NCBI GenBank assembly: GCA_003249095.1
Contig: QBMS01000005.1
Location: 17,737-81,736 of the forward strand
DNA: 64,000 bases
Source of the DNA: Snowella sp.
GTDB lineage: Bacteria; Cyanobacteriota; Cyanobacteriia; Cyanobacteriales; Microcystaceae
Reading direction: 5' to 3'
A program made the position numbers and the translations under genes. A model generated the notes under the pieces. It was given only the letters and a program-made list of their open reading frames with translations. It did no database searches and had not been told where the DNA came from. Positions within the stretch are counted from its first letter, which is position 1. The number at the start of each line of letters is the position of its first letter. Below, piece after piece: positions 54,892 to 64,000 of the stretch.

Positions 54892-56010
54892 ATGGCTATG
54901 ATAAAAAATTCTAAAGCATTTGATCCCCTAATAAGTATTGCCGAGCAATTTTCCCATCAGGGCAACATCACCGATATTCAAGCCTTGGGAAATGGCAATA
55001 TTAACGATACCTTTTTGGTGAGTTTGGACGATCTGGAGCAGACTCGCTTTGTTTTACAAAGGATTAATACCAACGTTTTTCGGCATCCCCAACGGGTAAT
55101 GAAAAATATGTATATTTTGACCGAACACGTCCATAAAAAACTGCAAAATACCCCCCAAACTCGTCCCTGGGAAATTCCTAGAGTAATTTTAACTAAAACA
55201 GGCCAAGATCACTGGAATACGGTAGAAGGTGATTATTGGCGAGCCATTAGTTTTATTGAAGGGTCGGAATCCTTTGATCTGATTGCCGATGTTTCCCATG
55301 CCCAAGAGGTCGGTTATGCCCTGGGAATGTTCCATAACCTTATTAGCGATCTGCCCAGCGAACGATTAACCGACACTCTCGAAGGTTTTCATATTACGCC
55401 CCTTTATTTAGAGCAATACGAAAAGATTTTAGCCCAAAACACGGTTAAATCTTCCCCTGAAGTGGAGTATGGTTTAAACTTTGTCCGCGATCGCGCTGAA
55501 TGGTGTTTTGTCCTGGAAAATGCCAAACAGGAAAATAAATTGCCCCTACGTTTGATGCACGGTGATCCGAAGGTCAATAACGTCATGTTTGACAGTAAAA
55601 CGGGAAAAGCTATTAGTGTCATTGATTTGGATACGGTGAAACCTGGTCTCGTTCACTATGATATTGGCGATTGTCTGCGATCGGGCTGTAATCCGATGGG
55701 AGAAGAAACCCAGGATTGGCAGAATATTTATTTTGATTTAGAGCTTTGTCGGGGAATCTTAACGGGTTATTTAGAAGTTGCCAGAACATTTTTAATTGAC
55801 AATGATTATGCTTTTCTTTTCGATGCTATTCGTTTAATTAGTTTTGAATTAGGATTACGTTTTTTTACTGATCATTTGGCGGGTAATATTTATTTTAAAG
55901 TTAAATATCCTGATCACAATTTAGCAAGAGCCTTAGTCCAATTCAAATTAACCGAAAGTATTGAAAAGCAAGAATCCCAAATTCGCCAATTAATCACTGA
56001 TTTAAGATGA
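54892..56010 (+). CDS. aminoglycoside-phosphotransferase-fold kinase
   Basis: The 372-residue kinase has the APH-type pattern: LGNGNINDTFLVS in the amino lobe, then LMHGDPKVNNVMFD (catalytic loop) and AISVIDLDTVKPGLVHYDIG (metal-binding Asp). The best likeness is to sugar kinases of the N-acetylhexosamine 1-kinase type; the substrate is not established. The following DOMON-like gene overlaps its stop by 4 bases. Confidence 0.8.
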   Translation: MAMIKNSKAFDPLISIAEQFSHQGNITDIQALGNGNINDTFLVSLDDLEQTRFVLQRINTNVFRHPQRVMKNMYILTEHVHKKLQNTPQTRPWEIPRVILTKTGQDHWNTVEGDYWRAISFIEGSESFDLIADVSHAQEVGYALGMFHNLISDLPSERLTDTLEGFHITPLYLEQYEKILAQNTVKSSPEVEYGLNFVRDRAEWCFVLENAKQENKLPLRLMHGDPKVNNVMFDSKTGKAISVIDLDTVKPGLVHYDIGDCLRSGCNPMGEETQDWQNIYFDLELCRGILTGYLEVARTFLIDNDYAFLFDAIRLISFELGLRFFTDHLAGNIYFKVKYPDHNLARALVQFKLTESIEKQESQIRQLITDLR

Positions 56011-56561
56011 CTCACTTTTCCCTAATTCCTTTTCCTGATAATCGTCCCCATCCTGAGATAGAAATTACTGGACAGATTGAACGTCTAGAACAACAAGTCA
56101 ACATTACCTTTGAATTAATAGGCGAAATCCAACAAGTCGCGGTTACGCCTCCTGACGGGAATCCCTCTCGACGCAATGAACTGTGGCAAACAACCTGTTT
56201 TGAATTTTTTCTAGGATTAAAAAATAGTCCAAAATATTGGGAATTTAATCTTTCTCCTGGGGGTCATTGGAATATTTATCGCTTTGATGATTATCGACAG
56301 GGCATGGCTGAAGAATTAGCCTTTGAATCTTTACCATTTTTAGTGAAAGTTAAACCGAATAGTTTAACCTTATCTTTAAGTTTGGATTTAGAGCCAATTA
56401 TTCCTTCAACGCAATCTCTAGAAGTCGCTATTACCACAGTGATTGAGCGTAAAATTAATAACCTAATTTCTAAACAAGATGCAATCACCTACTGGGCGTT
56501 GACTCATGTAGCAAAAGAGGCAGATTTTCACCAAAGAAAGAGTTTTATTCTCAATTTATAA
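56007..56561 (+). CDS. DOMON-like domain protein
   Basis: A 184-residue beta-sandwich protein: DNRPHPEIEITGQIERLEQQ, NELWQTTCFEFFLGLKNSPK, and YWEFNLSPGGHWNIYRFDDY. The latter two match DOMON-like proteins that may bind sugars or haem. No signal peptide is seen, so it is likely cytoplasmic. It overlaps the kinase gene and is probably co-translated. Confidence 0.75.
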   Translation: MTHFSLIPFPDNRPHPEIEITGQIERLEQQVNITFELIGEIQQVAVTPPDGNPSRRNELWQTTCFEFFLGLKNSPKYWEFNLSPGGHWNIYRFDDYRQGMAEELAFESLPFLVKVKPNSLTLSLSLDLEPIIPSTQSLEVAITTVIERKINNLISKQDAITYWALTHVAKEADFHQRKSFILNL

Positions 56562-56608
56562 TAACAATTCGGTGTGATCGCTATTCGATCATTCTTGTCA
56601 CTGTAAAC

Positions 56609-57886
56609 TTACTGAGATTCTAAACGTTTTTGCCATTCTTGATCAATTTTGTCAGAACGATTAGCTTCCTGTTCTAACAAATCTTGATCGGTAGAATAGG
56701 TAATATCTGCCGCCGTGATGACGGTTTGATTGGCAAATTGTTGGGCGAATTGTAATTTTTGGCGCAGGGTTGCAGTGGGTTTAAGAACTTTTTCTGCCAT
56801 CTTTTGACGTTGTTGATTACGAGATTCAATCCGTTTATTTTTATTTTGAATCCAAAAATAACGAATGAGAGGAATGGTTAAAAAAGCAATTCCATAGGTT
56901 AATAGCGCGGGATAAATTCCCTGGACAAAGGTAATTAAAACCATATCAACTAAATATTTTTGCAGAAGATTTCCTAATACCAACGCCAAAATAATGTAGA
57001 GTCCCCCTAAGCCAATAGACAACATGATTTGACCGCTTTCAGCTTGACTAAATTTCCAGAGTTTTTCTTGTAAATAGTTGGTGATGTCATCCGATCGCCG
57101 TCGTTTGGCCATGACTTGTAGTTCGGGAAAGGAATAAATCAGATTACCTTCAGGGGAAACCTGAGGATAACCATTAAAACGAGCTAGAACGGGTAGAATA
57201 TAATCTTCTGTTTCCTGATTAAGAATTGTCACATTATCTAAATAGGGTGCGATTTGTTCGGCGGTCACAGCTCCCTGATTATTACGAATAACGGCTCCAA
57301 TGTCTTGCCAACGTTTCTCTTCTAAATTGTAGTTAGGATTGCCGTCTCCAAACAGAAAGGAAAAGACAGATTCGAGAAAATTCATCTGACTTTTTGATTT
57401 TTGAGACTTTTCTTCATAACGGTTATAGCTGTCTCCTGGAGTAAAAAACCAGAAAATATCCGTTGGAAAAAAGAAAAAACCACCGCCACGATCATCACGG
57501 GAATCATTATCTTTTCCTGAATTGACTGCGATCAAAATTGCCGCGATCGCCACCATCATCAAAATAATAGACGCAACTAAAACAATGCCAAAGGAAATGC
57601 GAATAATATAAAAAAGTACCTTCCAAATCTTTTCCCAGGTTTCCTGGAGCCGTAATCGCCAATATTTATTACGCAGAACCGTGCGATAGTTTTTGGGAAA
57701 CTGGAAAACAATTTCCCCTGAATCTGCAACCTGTAAATGCCCTCCCACCTCTGAGGCGAGGGTCATTAATCCCTGTTGGGCAAAATTAATTTCTAAACCC
57801 GCTTTAGCGGCTACATCTCCGACTGTTACAGCATAATCTAGCTGTTCAATCGATTTCATGATAGCGGGATTGGGAGTTACCGTCAT
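56609..57886 (-). CDS. conserved cyanobacterial/plastid-type membrane protein
   Basis: The 425-residue protein begins with a winged-helix-like stretch (LDYAVTVGDVAAKAGLEINF). A membrane region (about residues 88-125) is followed by a soluble middle, and two or three more membrane helices lie at 285-345 (LGGLYIILALVLGNLLQKYL). The C-terminus (QTVITAADITYSTDQDLLEQ) is soluble. A similar unnamed protein family occurs in plant chloroplasts; the match is from memory and the function is not known. Confidence 0.6.
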   Translation of the reverse strand: MTVTPNPAIMKSIEQLDYAVTVGDVAAKAGLEINFAQQGLMTLASEVGGHLQVADSGEIVFQFPKNYRTVLRNKYWRLRLQETWEKIWKVLFYIIRISFGIVLVASIILMMVAIAAILIAVNSGKDNDSRDDRGGGFFFFPTDIFWFFTPGDSYNRYEEKSQKSKSQMNFLESVFSFLFGDGNPNYNLEEKRWQDIGAVIRNNQGAVTAEQIAPYLDNVTILNQETEDYILPVLARFNGYPQVSPEGNLIYSFPELQVMAKRRRSDDITNYLQEKLWKFSQAESGQIMLSIGLGGLYIILALVLGNLLQKYLVDMVLITFVQGIYPALLTYGIAFLTIPLIRYFWIQNKNKRIESRNQQRQKMAEKVLKPTATLRQKLQFAQQFANQTVITAADITYSTDQDLLEQEANRSDKIDQEWQKRLESQ

Positions 57887-57987
57887 AGCGCATCCTCGGT
57901 GATGTCCATTCTGTCTTTCTATCTCTTAGTATAGGGGTTGGGACATTGAAGTGAGTTCCCTTGTTATTTATTCAGCTACTAGAGACC

Positions 57988-58500
57988 ATGAAATCTTGGA
58001 TTTTCCTATTTTCCGTCATCGGCTCCCTGGGGGCGATCGCCCCTGTCCAAGCCGCAGAAAAAGTTATTTTAAAATATAACGTTTTACAAGAATCTATTTC
58101 TGTCGCGCAATTGAGTACCTTGAGCCAAACGGGGGAAGCTTCTCCTGAATTGCATACCTATCTGGATTTGGTCAATAAAAAACCTGAAGAGTTGCGACAG
58201 ATTCTTAATCAATCCATTACCGTTACACCAACGGTTTTATCCAATCTCCTCGATAGCTTTGCAGGAAAGTATCTCTTAAATAAATTGACTGAAGTGATCA
58301 GTTCACCTTCATCACAAAACAGCAAGGAATCCCTACGGAACGCCCTCATCGCCTCAGTCAACACCAATGATGATATTCGGTTGATCGAAGTTTTGGAAAA
58401 TTATCCCGATCCCGAACTCCAGATCGAAGGCGATCGCCTGATGGAACTCTACCAACAAGTCAAAGCGATCACAGGGAATCTTTCAAATCTTCCTTTTTAA
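57988..58500 (+). CDS. periplasmic DUF1400-type protein
   Basis: From ATG 57988 (MKSWIFLFSVIGSLGAIAP) there are 170 residues with a signal peptide ending near PVQAA. The domain that follows is helical (EKVILKYNVLQESISVAQLS; PELHTYLDLVNKKPEELRQI), the DUF1400 pattern that in other proteins precedes an alpha/beta hydrolase. Here it is alone. Function unknown. Confidence 0.75.
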   Translation: MKSWIFLFSVIGSLGAIAPVQAAEKVILKYNVLQESISVAQLSTLSQTGEASPELHTYLDLVNKKPEELRQILNQSITVTPTVLSNLLDSFAGKYLLNKLTEVISSPSSQNSKESLRNALIASVNTNDDIRLIEVLENYPDPELQIEGDRLMELYQQVKAITGNLSNLPF

Positions 58501-58753
58501 TTAAATTAATCCAGATTAAAGCCAATTTTGTTGAAAAATTCAGTTTCTCAAAAATACTTAAATAGGCTCCCGTTGTCTTGGAGATCGGTTAAAAATTGAG
58601 ATTTTAAGATTTACCTTAGATTTTAAAAATGTAATTTCTGAAGCCCGATTAGATAAGATGCGTTAATGATACAAATCTTTATTAAACCCCCTAAATACTA
58701 TAAACTAACCAAAAGCGGTTTTATTTTTCACGGATAAGGAGCATATCAGCGAG

Positions 58754-59671
58754 ATGCAGGCGACCCAAACGCTGCCAACTGTCCCCAAGGAGTTTTTAAA
58801 AGCTCAGGGGGGAATTAATCCAAATGTCATCATGTTTTTTACGGCGTTATCGCTGATCACTTGCTCGATCTTCGCCTATTGGCAATGGGGTTGGCCCGAT
58901 TGGATTTGCTTTAGTGCGGATGTGCTGGCCTTACATATTTCGGGAACCGTGATTCATGATGCGTCCCATAATGCGGCCCACCGTAATCGGGTGATGAATG
59001 CCATTATGGGTCATGGGAGTGCTTTGATGTTGGGTTTTGCCTTTCCCGTCTTTACTAGGGTTCATCTCCAACACCATGCCCACGTTAACGATCCTGAAAA
59101 CGATCCCGATCATTTTGTTTCAACGGGTGGCCCGTTACTGTTGATCGCGGCCCGTTTCTTCTATCATGAGATTTTCTTTTTTAAACGAAAGCTGTGGCGC
59201 AAAAATGAATTGTTAGAGTGGTTTTTGAGTCGTCTATTTCTCTTTACGATTGTTTTTCTAGGAATTCACTACGGTTTCATCGGTTATGTGATGAATTTTT
59301 GGTTTGTTCCCGCCCTCGTCGTGGGTGTCACCCTGGGATTATTTTTTGATTATTTACCCCATCGTCCCTTCCAAGAACGCGATCGCTGGAAAAACGCCAG
59401 AGTTTATCCCAGCCCTATCTTAAATTTGATGATTTTTGGTCAGAATTATCACCTCATTCACCATTTATGGCCCTCTATTCCCTGGTATCAATATCAACCC
59501 GCCTATATCACCACCAAGCCCCTTTTAGACTATAAAGGCTGTGATCAATCCCTGGGATTATTAGAAGGTAAAAATTTCTGGAATTTTCTCTATGACGTTT
59601 TTTGGGGAATTCGTTCCCATGAAACCCATGAAAAAGAAACTGTTAAGTCTGTTAAGTCAGACAAAGACTGA
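58754..59671 (+). CDS. crtR: beta-carotene hydroxylase
   Basis: Di-iron membrane hydroxylase of the fatty-acid desaturase type that makes zeaxanthin. The three His boxes are visible: HDASHNAAH, HLQHHAH and YHLIHHLWPSIPWYQ. The 305-residue protein has four or so membrane helices. CrtR hydroxylates beta-rings in carotenoid synthesis. Confidence 0.92.
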   Translation: MQATQTLPTVPKEFLKAQGGINPNVIMFFTALSLITCSIFAYWQWGWPDWICFSADVLALHISGTVIHDASHNAAHRNRVMNAIMGHGSALMLGFAFPVFTRVHLQHHAHVNDPENDPDHFVSTGGPLLLIAARFFYHEIFFFKRKLWRKNELLEWFLSRLFLFTIVFLGIHYGFIGYVMNFWFVPALVVGVTLGLFFDYLPHRPFQERDRWKNARVYPSPILNLMIFGQNYHLIHHLWPSIPWYQYQPAYITTKPLLDYKGCDQSLGLLEGKNFWNFLYDVFWGIRSHETHEKETVKSVKSDKD

Positions 59672-59713
59672 GTTGATTATTTGGGAACAACCCGTCGTAA
59701 TCAGCCCTATCCA

Positions 59714-60205
59714 CTAAATCCGACATCTCCCCGTTTCCGCTGATTTTAACCGTTCTTCCCGTTCCGCCAAAATTGTCTTCAGATCAGGTCGTCCCGTTAA
59801 AGCCAATCGCCAATCAGCCCAAATACCATAAAGAGCATCGACAACAGGGCCAATAATCGGCCATTTAGTCGCCCCATAGATCCAACCGATCCCCAAAATT
59901 TCATAGACACAACGAAAGACTTCCACATTTTGAATCACAGAACCATCGGCTAACACCGCATGAATTCGTCCCATTGCAGTGGCAAAATCTACGCCACCAT
60001 TTTCTGCTGGATCATAATCATCTTCGGCAATATCCACAAAACTGACTAATCCTCGGCCGCGATCGCGCTTTTGCAAAAAATTCACTTCTCGCACACAGAG
60101 GGGACACTCCCCATCATAGAGAAGCTTGATTTGCCATCGGGTTGACGGCGTTGATTGTTCCAGTTCTGGATTAGTTTGCATCATAAAATTGAGAAATTGC
60201 TTCAC
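59714..60205 (-). CDS. DCC-family thiol-disulphide oxidoreductase
   Basis: The 163-residue protein has the DCC signature LLYDGECPLCVREVNFLQKR (DxxCxxC). Downstream it has a conserved FATAMGRIHAVLADGSVIQN and helical segments around VYEILGIGWIYGATKWPIIG. The CxxC may perform redox chemistry. Chains of this type are common in cyanobacteria with unknown targets. Confidence 0.85.
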   Translation of the reverse strand: MKQFLNFMMQTNPELEQSTPSTRWQIKLLYDGECPLCVREVNFLQKRDRGRGLVSFVDIAEDDYDPAENGGVDFATAMGRIHAVLADGSVIQNVEVFRCVYEILGIGWIYGATKWPIIGPVVDALYGIWADWRLALTGRPDLKTILAEREERLKSAETGRCRI

Positions 60206-60247
60206 CTTTCATTATGCAATATTATACCAATTTAAAATCATCACCAG

Positions 60248-60269
60248 TAGGGGCGCAAGGCTTGCGCCC
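60248..60269. repeat. dispersed palindrome, copy 1
   Basis: TAG followed by GGGCGCAAGGCTTGCGCCC, a near-perfect palindrome with a single-base centre. Same unit at 62321-62342 and, inverted, at 62608-62629. Confidence 0.8.
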
Positions 60270-60315
60270 AAAACTTAGCTTATGTCCAAAACGTGGCTAT
60301 ATCCAAAACGTACCC

Positions 60316-61782
<1,467 letters not shown>

Positions 61783-61824
61783 TTAAATTTTTGCTGTAAT
61801 TAGGAAATATTTAACAAGAGAATT

Positions 61825-62298
61825 TTAAGAAGAGTTTTCTTGTTTATTTTGTTCTCGAATTTCATCAAAATGCCTTCGAGCATCTTCATATTCAGGATAA
61901 ACTGTTGTTGACTCATTTACATTTTCGGCAATATCTTTTGTTTCGCTTATAAGTTTCTGTTTTTGTATTTTTTGCTTTTTCCGTTTTTCTAATTCTTCAA
62001 CGGGATCAAAGTTCAACCCTATAGTCTTTAAAACTGAATACATATCAGAATTAAAATCTAACGCTGTTGTTATAAAATTTGTTGCTTCTGGGCATAAAGC
62101 AACGACAATTCCTGCTAAGTAGTAACTATTGAAAAAAGCTCTAACCTGATAACTATTTGGGCTATATTCAGTAAGATTAGCTTTTTCTTTCAATTGTAAA
62201 TTTTTTTCTACTACAATAGGATTTTTCTCATACGCATTAAGAAGTTTTTCTTTGATTAAAGTTTTATAATCAATATCGAGGTTTATTTGTTCATTCAT
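61825..62298 (-). CDS. hypothetical protein between chlN and chlL
   Basis: Not recognised. From ATG 62298 (MNEQINLDIDYKTLIKEKLL) there are 157 residues. A central stretch of moderate hydrophobicity (SYYLAGIVVALCPEATNFIT) sits between charged helices, with a Lys/Glu-rich end (EELEKRKKQKIQKQKL). The gene sits between chlN and chlL on the same strand but is more A+T rich and has no relation to chlorophyll genes visible. Two palindromic repeats flank it on the chlL side. Confidence 0.55.
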   Translation of the reverse strand: MNEQINLDIDYKTLIKEKLLNAYEKNPIVVEKNLQLKEKANLTEYSPNSYQVRAFFNSYYLAGIVVALCPEATNFITTALDFNSDMYSVLKTIGLNFDPVEELEKRKKQKIQKQKLISETKDIAENVNESTTVYPEYEDARRHFDEIREQNKQENSS

Positions 62299-62320
62299 AT
62301 TCAACAAAAAATAATGTTTG

Positions 62321-62342
62321 TAGGGGCGCAAGGCTTGCGCCC
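62321..62342. repeat. dispersed palindrome, copy 2
   Basis: TAG plus GGGCGCAAGGCTTGCGCCC, the same unit as at 60248. Confidence 0.8.
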
Positions 62343-62607
62343 AAAAGCTAATTTATTTAACTTCTCTACATTACTAACATATATATTAGGAGGACAGAAC
62401 TCAAAAAGTTACTAATCATTGAACCTTCTTAACTCCGTAAAGGCTGATTTATTTACGTAAAATGTTGTTAGAGTTTTATTCATAAGATCTTCTAATTTTC
62501 CTATTTCTTTTAGATTTAAAACCAAACTATACATAAACTACTGAAGTTTATTAATTTGGGTTTGTTGAAGACATAGGATAAATCAATCTCAATTAATCGA
62601 AATTTTT

Positions 62608-62629
62608 GGGCGCAAGCCTTGCGCCCCTA
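62608..62629. repeat. dispersed palindrome, copy 3 (inverted)
   Basis: GGGCGCAAGCCTTGCGCCC followed by CTA: the same unit as copy 1 read on the other strand. A duplicated partial (CAGCCCCTACAG) follows. Confidence 0.8.
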
Positions 62630-62645
62630 CAGCCCCTACAGAAAC

Positions 62646-63518
62646 TTAAACCATCATCAATTCCAACTCTTTTTCAGCAGCAGGAACCGCAGGTTGTTCA
62701 GGATTGAGATAGAAATCAGACAATAAACTAAACAATTCCCGATCTTGAGCATCCTTGGGAACCACGCCTTCAGGTTGAGACAAAATTTGATCAGCAATAT
62801 TCAAATAATAATCACAAACATAATTCAAAGAAGGATCGGTTTCAGCCATTTCAAATAGGGTTTTACCCTTGACACGAGAAACCCGAATATCTTCAATTAA
62901 GGGCAAAATTTCTAACACAGGCATGGGAACAGCTTCGATATATTTATCAATCAAATCCCGTTTCGAGGTGCGATTGCCAATCAAACCTGCTAACCGTAAT
63001 GTGTGTGTCCGCGCTTTTTCCCGAACGGAAGCGGCAATGCGATTGGCGGCAAATAGGGCATCAAAACCATTGTCTGTGACGATTAAACAATAATCCGAAT
63101 AGTTCAAGGGAGCCGCAAAACCACCGCAAACTACGTCACCGAGGACATCAAACAAAATCACGTCATACTCATCAAAGGCATTTAATTCCTTGAGTAGTTT
63201 GACCGTTTCGCCGACAACATAGCCGCCACAACCCGCACCCGCAGGAGGGCCGCCCGCTTCTACGCAATCAACGCCTGCATAACCTTTGTAGATGACATCT
63301 TCGGGCCAAATATCTTCGTAGTGGAAATCTTTTTCTTGTAAGGTGTCGATGATGGTGGGGATGAGAAAACCTGTCAGCGTAAAGGTGCTGTCGTGTTTGG
63401 GGTCACAGCCGATTTGTAAGACTTTTTTACCCCGTTTTGCCAAAGCTGTGGAGATATTGCAACTGGTTGTGGATTTGCCGATGCCGCCTTTTCCGTAAAC
63501 TGAGAGTGTTAAAGTCAA
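62646..63518 (-). CDS. chlL: light-independent protochlorophyllide reductase iron-sulphur ATP-binding protein L
   Basis: NifH-like electron donor for protochlorophyllide reduction. The P-loop is [10 protein letters not shown] (9-18). [29 protein letters not shown] and [14 protein letters not shown] follow, the two Cys in the latter segments being ligands for the 4Fe-4S cluster at the dimer interface. The 290-residue length is typical. It is upstream of the unknown gene and chlN on the same strand. Confidence 0.96.
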   Translation of the reverse strand: MTLTLSVYGKGGIGKSTTSCNISTALAKRGKKVLQIGCDPKHDSTFTLTGFLIPTIIDTLQEKDFHYEDIWPEDVIYKGYAGVDCVEAGGPPAGAGCGGYVVGETVKLLKELNAFDEYDVILFDVLGDVVCGGFAAPLNYSDYCLIVTDNGFDALFAANRIAASVREKARTHTLRLAGLIGNRTSKRDLIDKYIEAVPMPVLEILPLIEDIRVSRVKGKTLFEMAETDPSLNYVCDYYLNIADQILSQPEGVVPKDAQDRELFSLLSDFYLNPEQPAVPAAEKELELMMV

Positions 63519-64000
63519 AGTCTTTTCTCCTAGTGATGTGTGTTGGTTTTGTTTTTATGTCATTAGTTGCATTATTGACTAAGTTTTCGAGAAAGGAAAG
63601 CCTTGGATAATCTCAAAAATGGCTTAAATAAAAGTAAATAAGATTATATAAACTTTTTTACCATTAAATATCTATTTAAAACTCATAAAAATCCTAAAAA
63701 TAGACTTTAAACTAATTTATAATTTTATTTATAGTAAAGCGGAACAATAGACAAATTATTGTAGGTGATCGCATCAAATCCCATGAGTATTTTTTCTCAA
63801 GACCACGCTATAGCAAGGAAAATCGGCGATTAATCTGACTGGGATCAATTCTTTGGATAGACTTTAATCTATGGAAAAATTTCAGAAAAACCTGTTCAAA
63901 GGACTTTTGGGGTTGGGAAAAGGCTGGTCAGGATGACTTTGTTAAGCTTTATAAATTTTTTGAAAAACCCCAGTTTTATTACATTCTCTTAACGTAAACG
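63519..64000. other. upstream region of chlL and window end
   Basis: About 480 bases, A+T rich, with one GTGATCGC-like motif near 63765. Two short ATG-opened frames (near 63784 and 63871) are under 25 codons and judged non-coding. The chlL promoter should lie just right of 63518 on the minus strand. Confidence 0.35.

Larger units (their letters stand above)
62299..62645. other. spacer with two palindromic repeats before the chlL stop
   Basis: About 350 bases without a gene on either strand. Contains copies of the TAGGGGCGC palindrome at 62321-62342 and, in the opposite orientation, at 62608-62629. The rest is A+T rich. Confidence 0.5.

Noticed and set aside
60240-60310. Rho-independent terminator formed by the GC-rich palindrome
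   Set aside because: The stem is strong but no T run follows in either direction, and identical copies occur elsewhere, so it is treated as a dispersed repeat.

Overview
This window is chromosomal DNA from a cyanobacterium. The direct evidence is the content: light-independent protochlorophyllide reductase genes (chlL, chlN), a phycobilisome rod-core linker (cpcG), a CpcS-type phycobiliprotein lyase, psbX, ycf66, ndhL, crtR, the rimO-crhR pair, an LrtA-type hibernation factor, and the HIP1 octamer GCGATCGC scattered through genes and spacers. The moderate A+T content and the gene set fit a unicellular Chroococcales-type organism of the Cyanothece/Crocosphaera/Microcystis kind; that placement is inference.

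Layout. 0.2-3.4 kb: a roadblock/LC7-type protein converging on an ABC1/UbiB kinase. 3.5-6.1 kb: an accessory patch with a frameshifted coiled-coil gene, an A+T-rich three-gene cassette ending in an HNH nuclease, and a short coiled-coil ORF. 6-9.5 kb: RluA pseudouridine synthase, shikimate kinase, a VOC protein and dnaN, which has a symmetric pair of DnaA boxes upstream. 9.6-10.6 kb: a toxin-antitoxin-like trio. 10.6-12.7 kb: ndhL and DUF3007, an IS200/IS605-derived element without a transposase, then rplU-rpmA with a terminator. 12.8-15.1 kb: a decay zone with a small zinc-ribbon ORF, an IS701-type stub and the amino end of a type III-like restriction protein. 15.2-24.1 kb: mostly minus-strand housekeeping genes (DUF192 lipoprotein, atypical response regulator, LptC, NYN/LabA-like, metG, fur, crhR, rimO). 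24.4-29.7 kb: FtsH-like protease without ATPase, CpcS lyase, cpcG, nitrate-reductase-associated protein, PAP2 phosphatase and cobS. 30.1-32.0 kb: an AAA ATPase paired with a Toprim-like protein. 32.1-41.5 kb: yvcK, DUF1350, MBL, site-2 protease, cinA, tRNA-Ser, folB, a Zn peptidase and gshB. 41.6-44.4 kb: a compact four-gene RNA-repair cassette between grxC and gshB. 44.8-49.2 kb: psbX, ycf66, a TolB-like lipoprotein and a purine-degradation cluster. 49.2-54.0 kb: DUF6464, hpf/lrtA, lipB and gyrA. 54.4-64 kb: an IS4-type remnant, a kinase/DOMON pair, membrane and periplasmic proteins, crtR, a DCC protein, and chlN and chlL flanked by a repeated palindrome.

As a working unit the window is mostly core metabolism and photosynthesis upkeep. 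The most unusual content is in four accessory islands: the RNA ligase/polynucleotide kinase-phosphatase cassette, the ATPase/Toprim-like pair, the A+T-rich HNH cassette, and the DUF4258/zinc-finger/HigA trio. No rRNA genes, CRISPR arrays or intact transposases are visible. Only one tRNA gene was recognised. Family assignments come from reading motifs by eye; no database search was run.
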